Source: Streptomyces sp. NBC_00620 (GTDB lineage: Bacteria > Actinomycetota > Actinomycetes > Streptomycetales > Streptomycetaceae). Taken from it: 64,000 bases of DNA. The stretch's first letter is position 1. Each line of letters starts with the position of its first letter. The DNA lies in contig NZ_JAPENY010000001.1 of the NCBI RefSeq assembly GCF_026341825.1, forward strand, positions 2,480,001 to 2,544,000, read 5' to 3'. Positions 42,730 through 50,027 of this stretch are shown here, in pieces. Under the pieces are notes generated by a model that saw only the letters and a program-made list of their open reading frames with translations, did no database searches and had not been told where the DNA came from. A program made the position numbers and the translations under genes.

Positions 42730-43830
42730 ATGTCCGACTTCGTACCCGGACTCGAAGGAGTCGTCGCTTTCGAGACGGAGATCGCCGAACCGGACAAGGA
42801 GGGCGGCGCCCTCCGGTACCGGGGCGTCGACATCGAGGACCTGGTCGGCCACGTCTCCTTCGGAAACGTCTGGGGACTGCTCGTCGACGGGGCCTTCAAC
42901 CCAGGTTTGCCGCCCGCCGAGCCCTTCCCGATCCCCGTCCACTCCGGCGACATCCGCGTCGACGTCCAGTCCGCGCTGGCGATGCTGGCCCCCGTGTGGG
43001 GCCTCAAGCCCCTCCTCGACATCGACGAGCAGCAGGCCCGCGAGGACCTCGCCCGCGCCGCCGTCATGGCCCTGTCGTACGTCGCCCAGTCCGCCCGCGG
43101 CCAGGGCAACGCCATGGTCCCGCAGCGCGAGATCGACAAGGCGCAGTCCGTCGTCGAGCGCTTCATGATCCGCTGGCGCGGCGAGCCCGATCCCAAGCAC
43201 GTCGCCGCGGTCGACGCCTACTGGACGTCCGCCGCCGAACACGGCATGAACGCCTCCACCTTCACCGCCCGCGTCATCGCCTCCACCGGCGCCGACGTGG
43301 CGGCGGCCCTCTCCGGAGCCGTGGGCGCCATGTCGGGACCGCTGCACGGCGGCGCCCCCTCCCGCGTCCTCGGCATGATCGAGGAGATCGAACGCACCGG
43401 CGACGCCGACGCGTACGTCAAGCAGGCCCTCGACAAGGGCGAACGCCTCATGGGCTTCGGCCACCGCGTCTACCGCGCCGAGGACCCACGCGCGCGCGTG
43501 CTCCGCCGCACCGCCCGCGAACTCGGCGCCCCCCGCTTCGAGATCGCCGAAGCCCTGGAGAAGGCCGCCCTCGCCGAACTCCACGCCCGCCGCCCGGACC
43601 GCATCCTCGCGACGAACGTCGAGTTCTGGGCCGCCATCGTCCTCGACTTCGCCGAGGTCCCGGCACACATGTTCACCTCGATGTTCACCTGCGCCCGCAC
43701 CGCAGGCTGGTCCGCGCACATTCTTGAGCAGAAGCGCACGGGACGGCTCGTACGCCCCTCCGCGCGCTACGTCGGCCCCAGCACACGCGGCCCACAGGAA
43801 ATCGCGGGCTACGAGGACATCACGCACTGA
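42730..43830 (+). CDS. Citrate synthase 2 (citrate synthase-like), 366 aa
   Basis: A type I/II-like citrate synthase of the second Streptomyces class. The oxaloacetate and CoA site histidines are in GPLHGGAPSRV and GFGHRVYRAEDPRARVL. The position of the third catalytic residue, normally Asp in NVD, reads NVE (ATNVEFWAAIVLDF), a Glu substitution. Start ATG 42730 follows GAGGAGCC. It is about 60 residues shorter than classical GltA. It may be a citrate or a methylcitrate-type synthase; the neighbourhood (pdxH) does not help. Confidence 0.88.
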   Translation: MSDFVPGLEGVVAFETEIAEPDKEGGALRYRGVDIEDLVGHVSFGNVWGLLVDGAFNPGLPPAEPFPIPVHSGDIRVDVQSALAMLAPVWGLKPLLDIDEQQAREDLARAAVMALSYVAQSARGQGNAMVPQREIDKAQSVVERFMIRWRGEPDPKHVAAVDAYWTSAAEHGMNASTFTARVIASTGADVAAALSGAVGAMSGPLHGGAPSRVLGMIEEIERTGDADAYVKQALDKGERLMGFGHRVYRAEDPRARVLRRTARELGAPRFEIAEALEKAALAELHARRPDRILATNVEFWAAIVLDFAEVPAHMFTSMFTCARTAGWSAHILEQKRTGRLVRPSARYVGPSTRGPQEIAGYEDITH

Positions 43831-43852
43831 CCGCACCCCTTGGAACGCAGAC

Positions 43853-43923
43853 GACCCGCGAGCTCTGGTCCCTCCGCCTCTCGGCGAAGGAGCCGGCCGG
43901 ACGTACCGGCGAGCCCGCGGGTC
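43853..43923. terminator. Large inverted repeat after citrate synthase
   Basis: GACCCGCG (43853-43860) and CGCGGGTC (43916-43923) are complementary, with further pairing of AGCTC/GAGC inside and smaller hairpins in the loop. It begins 22 bases after the stop and probably acts as terminator. Confidence 0.45.
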
Positions 43924-44005
43924 GGGTGACTGCGTGGAATTTCGGCCGGCTGCACGCTGATCTCGCGTGCTGGTCCGGCACCGCACTACGTGTGGTGACG
44001 GGCTA

Positions 44006-44044
44006 CTAGCCCGCAGCCACCTCGCTCGTCCGGGATTCATACAT
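44006..44044 (-). CDS. Tiny ORF with extended Shine-Dalgarno, 12 aa
   Basis: The frame encodes MYESRTSEVAAG and ends in two consecutive TAG codons. It is preceded by AGGAGGTGATC (minus strand, 44051-44061) with 6-base spacing, an 11-base perfect complement to the 16S rRNA 3' end, the strongest ribosome-binding site in the window. No continuation is visible. It could be a leader peptide, the 5' remnant of a lost gene, or a transcript outlet beside the IscB element. Confidence 0.35.
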   Translation of the reverse strand: MYESRTSEVAAG

Positions 44045-44104
44045 CTGCCGGATCACCTCCTATCCCTAGCGTGCGGCCCACCTTAGGAACCGATCGAACG
44101 CAGC

Positions 44105-45763
44105 TCAACCGGTTTTTCGAAAAGGTTGTGGCGCGAGCTCTGGCCGGGTGGAGTAACCGTATCCGTCGCCCCGCTGCACGAGCCGTAGGTTCCAGTGGGA
44201 GACGTTGAAGCGGCCCGCTGGTGTTGTGAGGCTGTGCTGCCCCCTGGCTCGTACGGAGATACGCCCTGTCCATGTGCCTGTCCATTTGCCGGAGGGCACG
44301 GTGGCACGTACGAGATCTCCAGTGACATACCCGAAGTGCTGCTTCACCCGGGCCCGCCGGAGGCGAGGGAACCCGAACCGGTCTGGAGTGGTGCGGGCGT
44401 ATGAGCCGCGCCCGGTGGCTTTGGCGACGAGGACCAGTTCCGGCAGCCGGACGATGGCGTCGCCGTCCTCGTGATTCAGGCGTCCGACCGACAGGGCGTC
44501 CACGGTGTGAGTCTTGTTGAGCCCCATAGCCGTGCGGTTCCACTTGGTGCGGCTGCCCGACCATGTGTGGACTGGTCTACCTAGGGTTTCCAGTGCCGCT
44601 GTGAGCCGCCATCGGGTCGCGTTCATGACTGCGGCGTCATGGAGTGGCGTCCTGACCTGCTGCAGGATCTTCGCGAGGCGATCGGGCCGGTCGGCCAGGA
44701 AGACGTCGACGGGCGTGCTGCCTTTGGCCTGGTTGCAGGGGACGCAAGCGAGGACAAGGTTCGAGACGCGGTTGGAGCCGCCACGGCTCCGGGGCCGGAG
44801 GTGGTCAATGTTCAGCGGTACGCCGGTGGCGTCGCAGTAGGCGCAGGCTCGGTTCCACTTGGCGTGGAGGTAGGCGCGGGCTTCGGTTCCGGCGAGCGTG
44901 CCCTGTTGGTACTCGGCTCCGGTGAGGGGTCTGCCTGTGATCATGGAGTGGGTGTCGAAGGCGACGCGTTCTATGTGGATCTCGGTGACGGGTGCGTATC
45001 TGCACAAGCGGGTGGCCAGGGAGACAGTGGTGTCGACGCGATGGCGCAGCGAGGGCGGAAGCCAGCCTGCTGGGCGAGTGCGGTTGTCTGAACGGGGCTG
45101 TCGGTAGCGGCAGTTGGCCGACCGTCTCCTGTTTCGGTATCCGGCGCGCTGCTGCATGCACATGTGGATCTGGTCGCCCCGGTGCTGGAGTTCGATGGAG
45201 ACCAGTCCGCGCCTGACGGTGGCAGTGACACCGCACTCGTCGGTCTCTTTCTTCTCGTCGGTGAGGGCGAGACCCGTTCCCTTGGAGCCGGGGTCGATGC
45301 GTAACTGCACGCCGTCGACTTCCGATTCGGCGAGCGTGCGGTCTCTCAGCCGGATGGTGAAGGGGACCTGTCGTGCGACCACGGCCCGCCCCTTGCGGAG
45401 GAGTTCGCGTGCGCGGGCGGGGTGACAGGGCATCAGGGGCTGTCCTTCCTTGGACAGGACGAAGACTCTGCTCGCGCCGATGCCGCCCACATAGCCGCGC
45501 TCGTGTGGGGGAACGTCACCGTTCCCGTTCGCTGCCGTTTCCGCTCCCGAAGGGGCGGTTTCAGCGTGACGCCGACGGGTTCTGGTGCCGTGCCCGTCGG
45601 TCTCCCCTCGCCCATGTTCCCTGTCGGTGCCCCGTGCGATGGCGGGGTGTCCGTGAGCCGTTTCGTCCCTGCTCCCAGGGGTGTCTGCTCCCACGGATTC
45701 CAGAGCCTGGCGCTGAGGAAGCACGCCAGGGTGAGTCTGCTCGCCTGCAGGAAACGTAGTCAT
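44105..45763 (-). CDS. iscB: IscB RNA-guided nuclease, 552 aa
   Basis: IscB proteins are the RuvC-HNH ancestors of Cas9. The PLMP motif is seen in LSKEGQPLMPCHPARARELL (about residues 102-121), RuvC-I in LRIDPGSKGTGLAL (Asp about 157), the bridge helix region rich in Arg, RuvC-II in EIHIERVAFDTH (Glu about 265), the HNH domain in CAYCDATGVPLNIDHLRPRS and GGSNRVSNLVLACVPCNQAKG with two Cys-x2-Cys pairs, and RuvC-III in KTHTVDALSVG. All catalytic residues appear intact. The first 95 residues are a low-complexity extension; GTG 45490 is an alternative start giving 461 aa. ATG 45763 has GAGGTG upstream. Confidence 0.92.
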   Translation of the reverse strand: MTTFPAGEQTHPGVLPQRQALESVGADTPGSRDETAHGHPAIARGTDREHGRGETDGHGTRTRRRHAETAPSGAETAANGNGDVPPHERGYVGGIGASRVFVLSKEGQPLMPCHPARARELLRKGRAVVARQVPFTIRLRDRTLAESEVDGVQLRIDPGSKGTGLALTDEKKETDECGVTATVRRGLVSIELQHRGDQIHMCMQQRAGYRNRRRSANCRYRQPRSDNRTRPAGWLPPSLRHRVDTTVSLATRLCRYAPVTEIHIERVAFDTHSMITGRPLTGAEYQQGTLAGTEARAYLHAKWNRACAYCDATGVPLNIDHLRPRSRGGSNRVSNLVLACVPCNQAKGSTPVDVFLADRPDRLAKILQQVRTPLHDAAVMNATRWRLTAALETLGRPVHTWSGSRTKWNRTAMGLNKTHTVDALSVGRLNHEDGDAIVRLPELVLVAKATGRGSYARTTPDRFGFPRLRRARVKQHFGYVTGDLVRATVPSGKWTGTWTGRISVRARGQHSLTTPAGRFNVSHWNLRLVQRGDGYGYSTRPELAPQPFRKTG

Positions 45764-45950
45764 CGAGGGCACCTCGCTGATCTTGCGGATCGTGATGACT
45801 TGGGCTGGTCACTCGGCCTGTCCACCATGTAGACAGGCTTCGGCCTGCGACCGAGGAGCGAGTGACCTCCTTTCGCGCGTGCATCAACGACGCTAGCGAT
45901 CAAGCGCCCGCAGGGAGCCGAATGCCCCCGAAAGCGCCCATCCGTGCGAA
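45764..45950 (-). ncRNA. Candidate HEARO / IscB omegaRNA
   Basis: IscB guide RNAs are encoded just upstream of the nuclease gene, with the guide at the 5' end. On the minus strand directly before iscB there is a 9-bp stem (45807-45815 with 45859-45867, perfect) enclosing two hairpins: 45816-45822 with 45832-45838 (7 bp), and TCGG 45840-45843 with CCGA 45851-45854. This three-way-junction design resembles the HEARO RNA described for HNH-endonuclease-linked genes. The guide would lie near 45930-45965; its exact limits need a covariance model. Confidence 0.55.
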
Positions 45951-46166
45951 CAACGCCAATTCCCCGAACGCGCAACCGATCTTGCTGCTATCCAGACCAC
46001 TCGAGCACCCGCAGCTCATGGGGCGCGTGGGACGGAAATCCGGCGTACAACGATTTCGTCCAATCTTTGGGGAACCAGGTGTGGGCTGGGTCACGTTCGA
46101 GTTGAATGATGGTGAGTGAGCGAACTGTCACGCCGTACGTGCGGACGCAGCCTGCAGGGGGTTCAG
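45951..46166. other. Intergenic DNA between IscB element and PAS gene
   Basis: About 215 bases without a convincing gene. Composition is lower in GC than the flanks around 45950-46110. GTG codons at 46116 and 46167 are alternative starts for the PAS gene. The left end of the IscB element presumably lies inside the first part. Confidence 0.4.
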
Positions 46167-47567
46167 GTGAGTGCTTCCCGGCGTAGTGGGACTACCGATG
46201 AGCTGGGGCCGGACGAGCCCGACCGGGATGGTTCGGATCTTCTTGCCGCGCTCCTCGACGGGATGGACGCGGCCTTGTGCGCCTTTGACGCCGATGGGGT
46301 CGTGACGCACTGGAACCGTGAGGCCGAGCGGATTCTCGGGTGGACGGCCGCCGAGGCCGTGGGGCGGCAGGGGTTCGCCGGGTGGGCCGTGCGGACCGCC
46401 GACGCCGAGGAGGTCGAGGGTCGGCTGCTGTCCGCCATGGAGGCTCCCGGGCGGCAGGTGAACGAGTTCGCCCTCCTCACCAAGGACGGCGGGCGAGTCC
46501 TCGTACGGACCCAGTCGGCCGCGGTGCGCGGCCCCGACGGGAAGCCCGCCGGGGTGTACTGCGCCTTCAGCGAGGTGCACGCGCAGATCGATCTGGAGCG
46601 GTCCATCGCCCTGAGCGAGGCGCTGTTCGAGGACGCCAGCTGGGGTGTCGTGCTGGTGGACGCCGATCTGCGGCCGGCCGTGGTCAACGCCCATGCGGCG
46701 CGGGCGCTGGGGATCGGGCGTACGGCGGTGCTCGGCCGGCCGCTGGGGGAGTTGCTCTCCCAGGGCGTCGAGGAACTGGAGAGCGCGCTGACACATGTGC
46801 TGGCCGAGGGTGCGCCGCCCGCTCCCGCCGAGATGTGGGTGAGCGTGCGGACGCCGGAGGGTGAGACGCGCAGGTGCTGGCGCAGCGGGTTCCTGCGGCT
46901 CTCCTCGCCGCTCACGGAGGAGCCCGTACCGCTGGGTGTGGGGTGGCTCTTCCAGGATGTGACGGGGGCCAAGCAGACCGAGCAGGAGGCGGCGCTGCTG
47001 CGGTTCCGGGCCAACCAGCTGCACCGGGCGGCGCGGGCCGCGGCCGAGTGCGAGGACCCGGGCGAGGCGGCCACCGTACATCTGGACTTCTCGCTCGCCG
47101 GGTTCGCCGATCACGCGCTGATCGACCGGGTGGCGGGGGGTTCGGTGGTCGACGGTGACACTCCGGTGCGGCTCGTACGGGCCGCGGCCACGCCCTCCGG
47201 GGCGCCGGGGCCGAGCATGCCGACCGGGAAGGCCGGGCTGCCGGTGCGGTACGTGGACGGGCATCCGGCGCTGCAGTGCGTGGAGCGGGGCGGGGCCGTG
47301 CGGGCGAGCGCGAGGGAGACCGACCCGGCGCGCGCGCGTGAGTGGGCTGTTGCACGGCAGTGGCCGCCGGACTCGGTGCACGCGCTGTGCGCGGTACTGC
47401 GCAGCCGGGGGCGGACGCTGGGCGTGGTGACGTTCCTGCGGGGGGCGGGGCGCAGCCAGTTCGAGCGTACGGATGCGACGTACGCGGAGGATGTGGCCGT
47501 ACGGATCGCCATGGCGCTGGATCTGGAGGATCTGCAGGGACTGGCGGGCCTGCCGGGGCGCCCCTGA
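46167..47567 (+). CDS. PAS-domain sensory protein, 466 aa
   Basis: Two PAS domains: residues about 20-135 (LLDGMDAALCAFDADGVVTHWNREAERILGW, in part) and about 150-270 (EDASWGVVLVDADLRPAVVNAHAARALGIG), followed by a GAF-like domain that retains PPDSVHALCAVLRSRGRTLGVVTFLR, as found in Streptomyces PAS-GAF-PP2C phosphatases. The SpoIIE phosphatase domain is absent, so the protein ends after GAF. GTG 46167 is chosen for the GGGGG upstream; GTG 46116 is possible. It converges on the SIS gene. Probably a signal-sensing adaptor in a partner-switching network. Confidence 0.75.
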   Translation: MSASRRSGTTDELGPDEPDRDGSDLLAALLDGMDAALCAFDADGVVTHWNREAERILGWTAAEAVGRQGFAGWAVRTADAEEVEGRLLSAMEAPGRQVNEFALLTKDGGRVLVRTQSAAVRGPDGKPAGVYCAFSEVHAQIDLERSIALSEALFEDASWGVVLVDADLRPAVVNAHAARALGIGRTAVLGRPLGELLSQGVEELESALTHVLAEGAPPAPAEMWVSVRTPEGETRRCWRSGFLRLSSPLTEEPVPLGVGWLFQDVTGAKQTEQEAALLRFRANQLHRAARAAAECEDPGEAATVHLDFSLAGFADHALIDRVAGGSVVDGDTPVRLVRAAATPSGAPGPSMPTGKAGLPVRYVDGHPALQCVERGGAVRASARETDPARAREWAVARQWPPDSVHALCAVLRSRGRTLGVVTFLRGAGRSQFERTDATYAEDVAVRIAMALDLEDLQGLAGLPGRP

Positions 47568-47583
47568 GGGTGCCCCCGCCGGC

Positions 47584-48339
47584 TCAGTACTGGTAGAAGA
47601 TCCGGTCCCCGTACTCCGTCATCACGCGGTTGTTCCACTCGTGGCCGCCGTCCACGTTGCCCGAGCGCAGGAGCGGGGGCTCGATGCCGCGGTCGGCCAG
47701 GGCGCCCGCGGCCGTGGCCATGACGGCCTGGAGGAGGGCCGTGGTGACGACGGTGGAGGCGGGGCCGAAGGGGGCCTGGACGGTGTCCTGGGTGAGTTCG
47801 GCGTCGCCGACCGGGATCCTCGAGTCGAGGACGATGTCGCAGTGGTCCTTGAGGTAGGTCCCCGAGACGTGCCGGGACTCCGTCTCCGTCGTGTACGCGA
47901 CCGAGGTGACGCCGATGACCTTGAGGCCGAGGGCGCGGGCGCTCATGGCCATCTCGACGGGGAGTGCGTTGCGGCCGGAGAGGGAGATGATCACGAGCAG
48001 GTCGCCGGAGCGTGCCGGGCTGGAGTCCAGGACGACGCTCGCCAGGCCGTCGACCCGTTCCAGGGCCGAGCCCAGGGTCGCCGGCATGACGTCGACACCC
48101 ACGACGCCGGGTACGACGAGCAGGTTCATCAGGGCGAGGCCGCCCGCGCGGTAGACGATGTCCTGGGCGGCGAGGGAGGAGTGCCCGGCGCCGAACGCGA
48201 AGAGTCGTCCACCGGTGGCGACGGTGTCGGCGATCAGGGCTCCGGCCGCCTGGATCTCTCCGGCGTCCTCGTCCCGCACCTGTTGCAGCAGGCCGATCGC
48301 CGCGTCGAAGAACTGTCCGGCCAGCTTGCTGTCGCTCAT
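47584..48339 (-). CDS. SIS-domain sugar isomerase-like protein, 251 aa
   Basis: A sugar-phosphate-binding SIS fold: ATGGRLFAFGAGHSSLAAQDIVYRAGG, LLVIISLSGRNALPVEMAMSARALGLKVIGVTS and the C-terminal GNVDGGHEWNNRVMTEYGDRIFY, which is diagnostic of the UPF0309 group (motifs given in part). These proteins bind or isomerise phosphosugars; the specific substrate is unknown. ATG 48339 has GAAGGGG upstream. It is divergent from the iron regulator. Confidence 0.88.
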   Translation of the reverse strand: MSDSKLAGQFFDAAIGLLQQVRDEDAGEIQAAGALIADTVATGGRLFAFGAGHSSLAAQDIVYRAGGLALMNLLVVPGVVGVDVMPATLGSALERVDGLASVVLDSSPARSGDLLVIISLSGRNALPVEMAMSARALGLKVIGVTSVAYTTETESRHVSGTYLKDHCDIVLDSRIPVGDAELTQDTVQAPFGPASTVVTTALLQAVMATAAGALADRGIEPPLLRSGNVDGGHEWNNRVMTEYGDRIFYQY

Positions 48340-48667
48340 CGGCGAAGCCCCTTCGAATTCTCGGCGAAGTCCCGTCGAAGTCTCGTCACCGTCGACGCGT
48401 CGCGGATCACGTTGCGGTCTGGACCAGCGTGCTGTCAATACGGCGGGTGATACCGCGGGCAGTACGTGGTGCAACGTGACGCGGGGCTCGTATACGGGGC
48501 TTTCGCCCGGGTCGGGACCGCCGTGGAGGGTGTTCGGAGGCACTCGTAACCACGTGGTTTCAACGGCGAGGCACGCTTGTCAGTGGTATGCGTCAGAATT
48601 GAGTCCAGGGCCAGCGCACAAGCCGGTGAGCCACGGAGCCTCCGGCAGAGCTAATCGAGGGGCACAC
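48340..48667. promoter_or_regulatory. Divergent SIS/iron-regulator control region with AACCACGTGGTT palindrome
   Basis: The 12-bp perfect palindrome at 48548-48559 has a CACGTG core. No TTAGGTTAGGCTAACCTAA-type iron box was found by eye. There is no convincing gene in the 328 bases. Confidence 0.4.
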
Positions 48668-49360
48668 ATGTCCGGACTGATCGACACCACGGAGATGTAT
48701 CTCCGCACCATCCTCGAACTGGAGGAGGAAGGCGTCGTCCCCATGCGCGCCCGGATCGCGGAGCGGCTGGACCAGAGCGGCCCGACGGTCAGCCAGACGG
48801 TGGCGCGCATGGAGCGCGACGGCCTGGTGGCGGTCGCCAGCGACCGGCACCTGGAGTTCACCGACGAGGGGCGGCGGCTGGCCACGCGTGTCATGCGCAA
48901 GCACCGGCTCGCGGAGTGCCTCCTCGTCGACGTGATCGGTCTGGAGTGGGAGCAGGTGCACGCCGAGGCGTGTCGCTGGGAACACGTGATGAGCGAGGCC
49001 GTGGAGCGCCGGGTGCTCGAGCTGCTGCGCCACCCGACGGAGTCGCCGTACGGCAACCCCATCCCGGGCCTGGAGGAGCTGGGCGAGAAGGACAGCGCCG
49101 ACCCGTTCCTGGACGAGGGCATGGTGTCGCTGGCCGAGCTGGACCCGGGCGTCGACGGCAAGACCGTGGTCGTACGGCGTATCGGCGAGCCGATCCAGAC
49201 GGACGCGCAGCTGATGTACACGCTGCGGCGGGCGGGCGTGCAGCCCGGCTCCGTGGTGAGTGTGACGGAGTCCGCGGGCGGGGTCCTGGTGGGCAGTGGT
49301 GGCGAGGCCGCGGAGCTGGAGGCGGACGTCGCTTCCCACGTGTTCGTCGCCAAGCGCTGA
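48668..49360 (+). CDS. dmdR1: DtxR/IdeR-family iron-dependent repressor, DmdR1-like, 230 aa
   Basis: Global Fe(II)-dependent repressor of siderophore and iron-uptake genes. The N-terminal winged helix is LIDTTEMYLRTILELEEEGVVPMRARIAERL with recognition helix QSGPTVSQTVARMERDGL; the dimerisation domain carries the metal ligands in HAEACRWEHVMSE (Cys, Glu, His) and HRLAECLLVDV; the C-terminal SH3-like (FeoA) domain ends ASHVFVAKR. At 230 residues it matches S. coelicolor DmdR1, and the alpha/beta-hydrolase and SIS neighbours also fit. The sequence is very highly conserved among Streptomyces. Confidence 0.92.
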   Translation: MSGLIDTTEMYLRTILELEEEGVVPMRARIAERLDQSGPTVSQTVARMERDGLVAVASDRHLEFTDEGRRLATRVMRKHRLAECLLVDVIGLEWEQVHAEACRWEHVMSEAVERRVLELLRHPTESPYGNPIPGLEELGEKDSADPFLDEGMVSLAELDPGVDGKTVVVRRIGEPIQTDAQLMYTLRRAGVQPGSVVSVTESAGGVLVGSGGEAAELEADVASHVFVAKR

Positions 49361-49580
49361 GGCGCCGGAGGGCACGTCAACTGCCGCGACCACAGAGGCA
49401 GTTGTGACGCCTGCGTGACCTCACCGAAACCAAGATTCAGTGTGCAGAATCGCAGCGCTGGGACCATTTGCGTGCGAGGCTGTCGCGTGAGGCATATGAC
49501 CTGAGAGCTCTTGACCGTGTCCGAGAGCGATGGCGCGCGGTCGGGGAGGGGGCGGAAGGATGTGCCGCAGTTGTGGAGAG

Positions 49581-49608
49581 GGCCCCGGCGCCGATTGGCG
49601 CCGGGGCC
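49581..49608. terminator. Strong GC-rich terminator hairpin
   Basis: GGCCCCGGCGCC (49581-49592) and GGCGCCGGGGCC (49597-49608) form a perfect 12-bp stem with a GATT loop, 220 bases after the iron-regulator stop. Confidence 0.75.
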
Positions 49609-49831
49609 TGTCCTCCCCTGTACTGACCCGGAGCCCCGAGCTCCCAGGGTCATTCCCTTCGGACCGGTTTCCCCGAGCGGCCCGCCCCCCGCTGAAGATC
49701 TCCCCTCGGCGGAGGCGGTCAATCCTTGAGCATGGTCACTCGAACGAGGGGTGTTGCCGCCGAGAAAGGCATTCTCGAATCCCCATTCGATAACGTGGCG
49801 GCGTAGTCGGGGTACCACGGGTACTCGCAGG

Positions 49832-49914
49832 ACAGCAGTCAGCAAAATCCCAGCAGCAGTCGGCAGAATCCGGCAGCGGTCGGCAGAATTCAGCATCGGT
49901 CAGCGGCAATCCAG
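49832..49914. repeat. Tandem repeat of about 21 bases, four copies
   Basis: Imperfect units close to CAGCGGTCGGCAGAATCCAG run immediately upstream of the alpha/beta-hydrolase gene; copies differ at 3-5 positions. Confidence 0.65.
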
Positions 49915-50027
49915 TGCAAGCGGGCAGCAGGAGCAGGGGTACGACGAGGTAGGAAGCGGTACGAGTGGACCGGCCGGCTCGAGCGGGAGCGAGGCGGTCC
50001 GAGCGAGCTAGGGGGGTGCCATTACCT

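Larger units (their letters stand above)
44050..45960. mobile_element. IscB element (IS200/IS605-like, without transposase)
   Basis: The stretch comprises the iscB gene (44105-45763, minus) and its upstream structured RNA region. No TnpA is present, so it is either mobilised in trans or immobile. A hairpin with CAACC/GGTTG arms around TTTTCGAAAA overlaps the iscB stop (44106-44130) and may mark the right end. Left end is presumed beyond the RNA, near 45900-45960. Ends are estimates. It lies in the space between citrate synthase and the PAS protein gene and interrupts no recognisable gene. Confidence 0.6.
49361..50027. other. 667-base intergenic region downstream of the iron regulator
   Basis: It contains a strong terminator (49581-49608), a TCGAAT-CCCC-ATTCGA dyad near 49774, and a tandem repeat array (49832-49914). 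A frame starting ATG at 49560 encodes a Cys/Arg-rich peptide across the terminator hairpin, which argues against its being a gene. No supported gene was found. Confidence 0.45.

Noticed and set aside
48340..48667. Iron box in front of the DtxR-type regulator
   Set aside because: No TTAGGTTAG-like dyad found by eye.
49560..49793. Small Cys/Arg-rich ORF
   Set aside because: It reads across a perfect terminator hairpin and has no protein-like pattern.
49832..49914. CRISPR array candidate
   Set aside because: About 21-base imperfect units without unique spacers.
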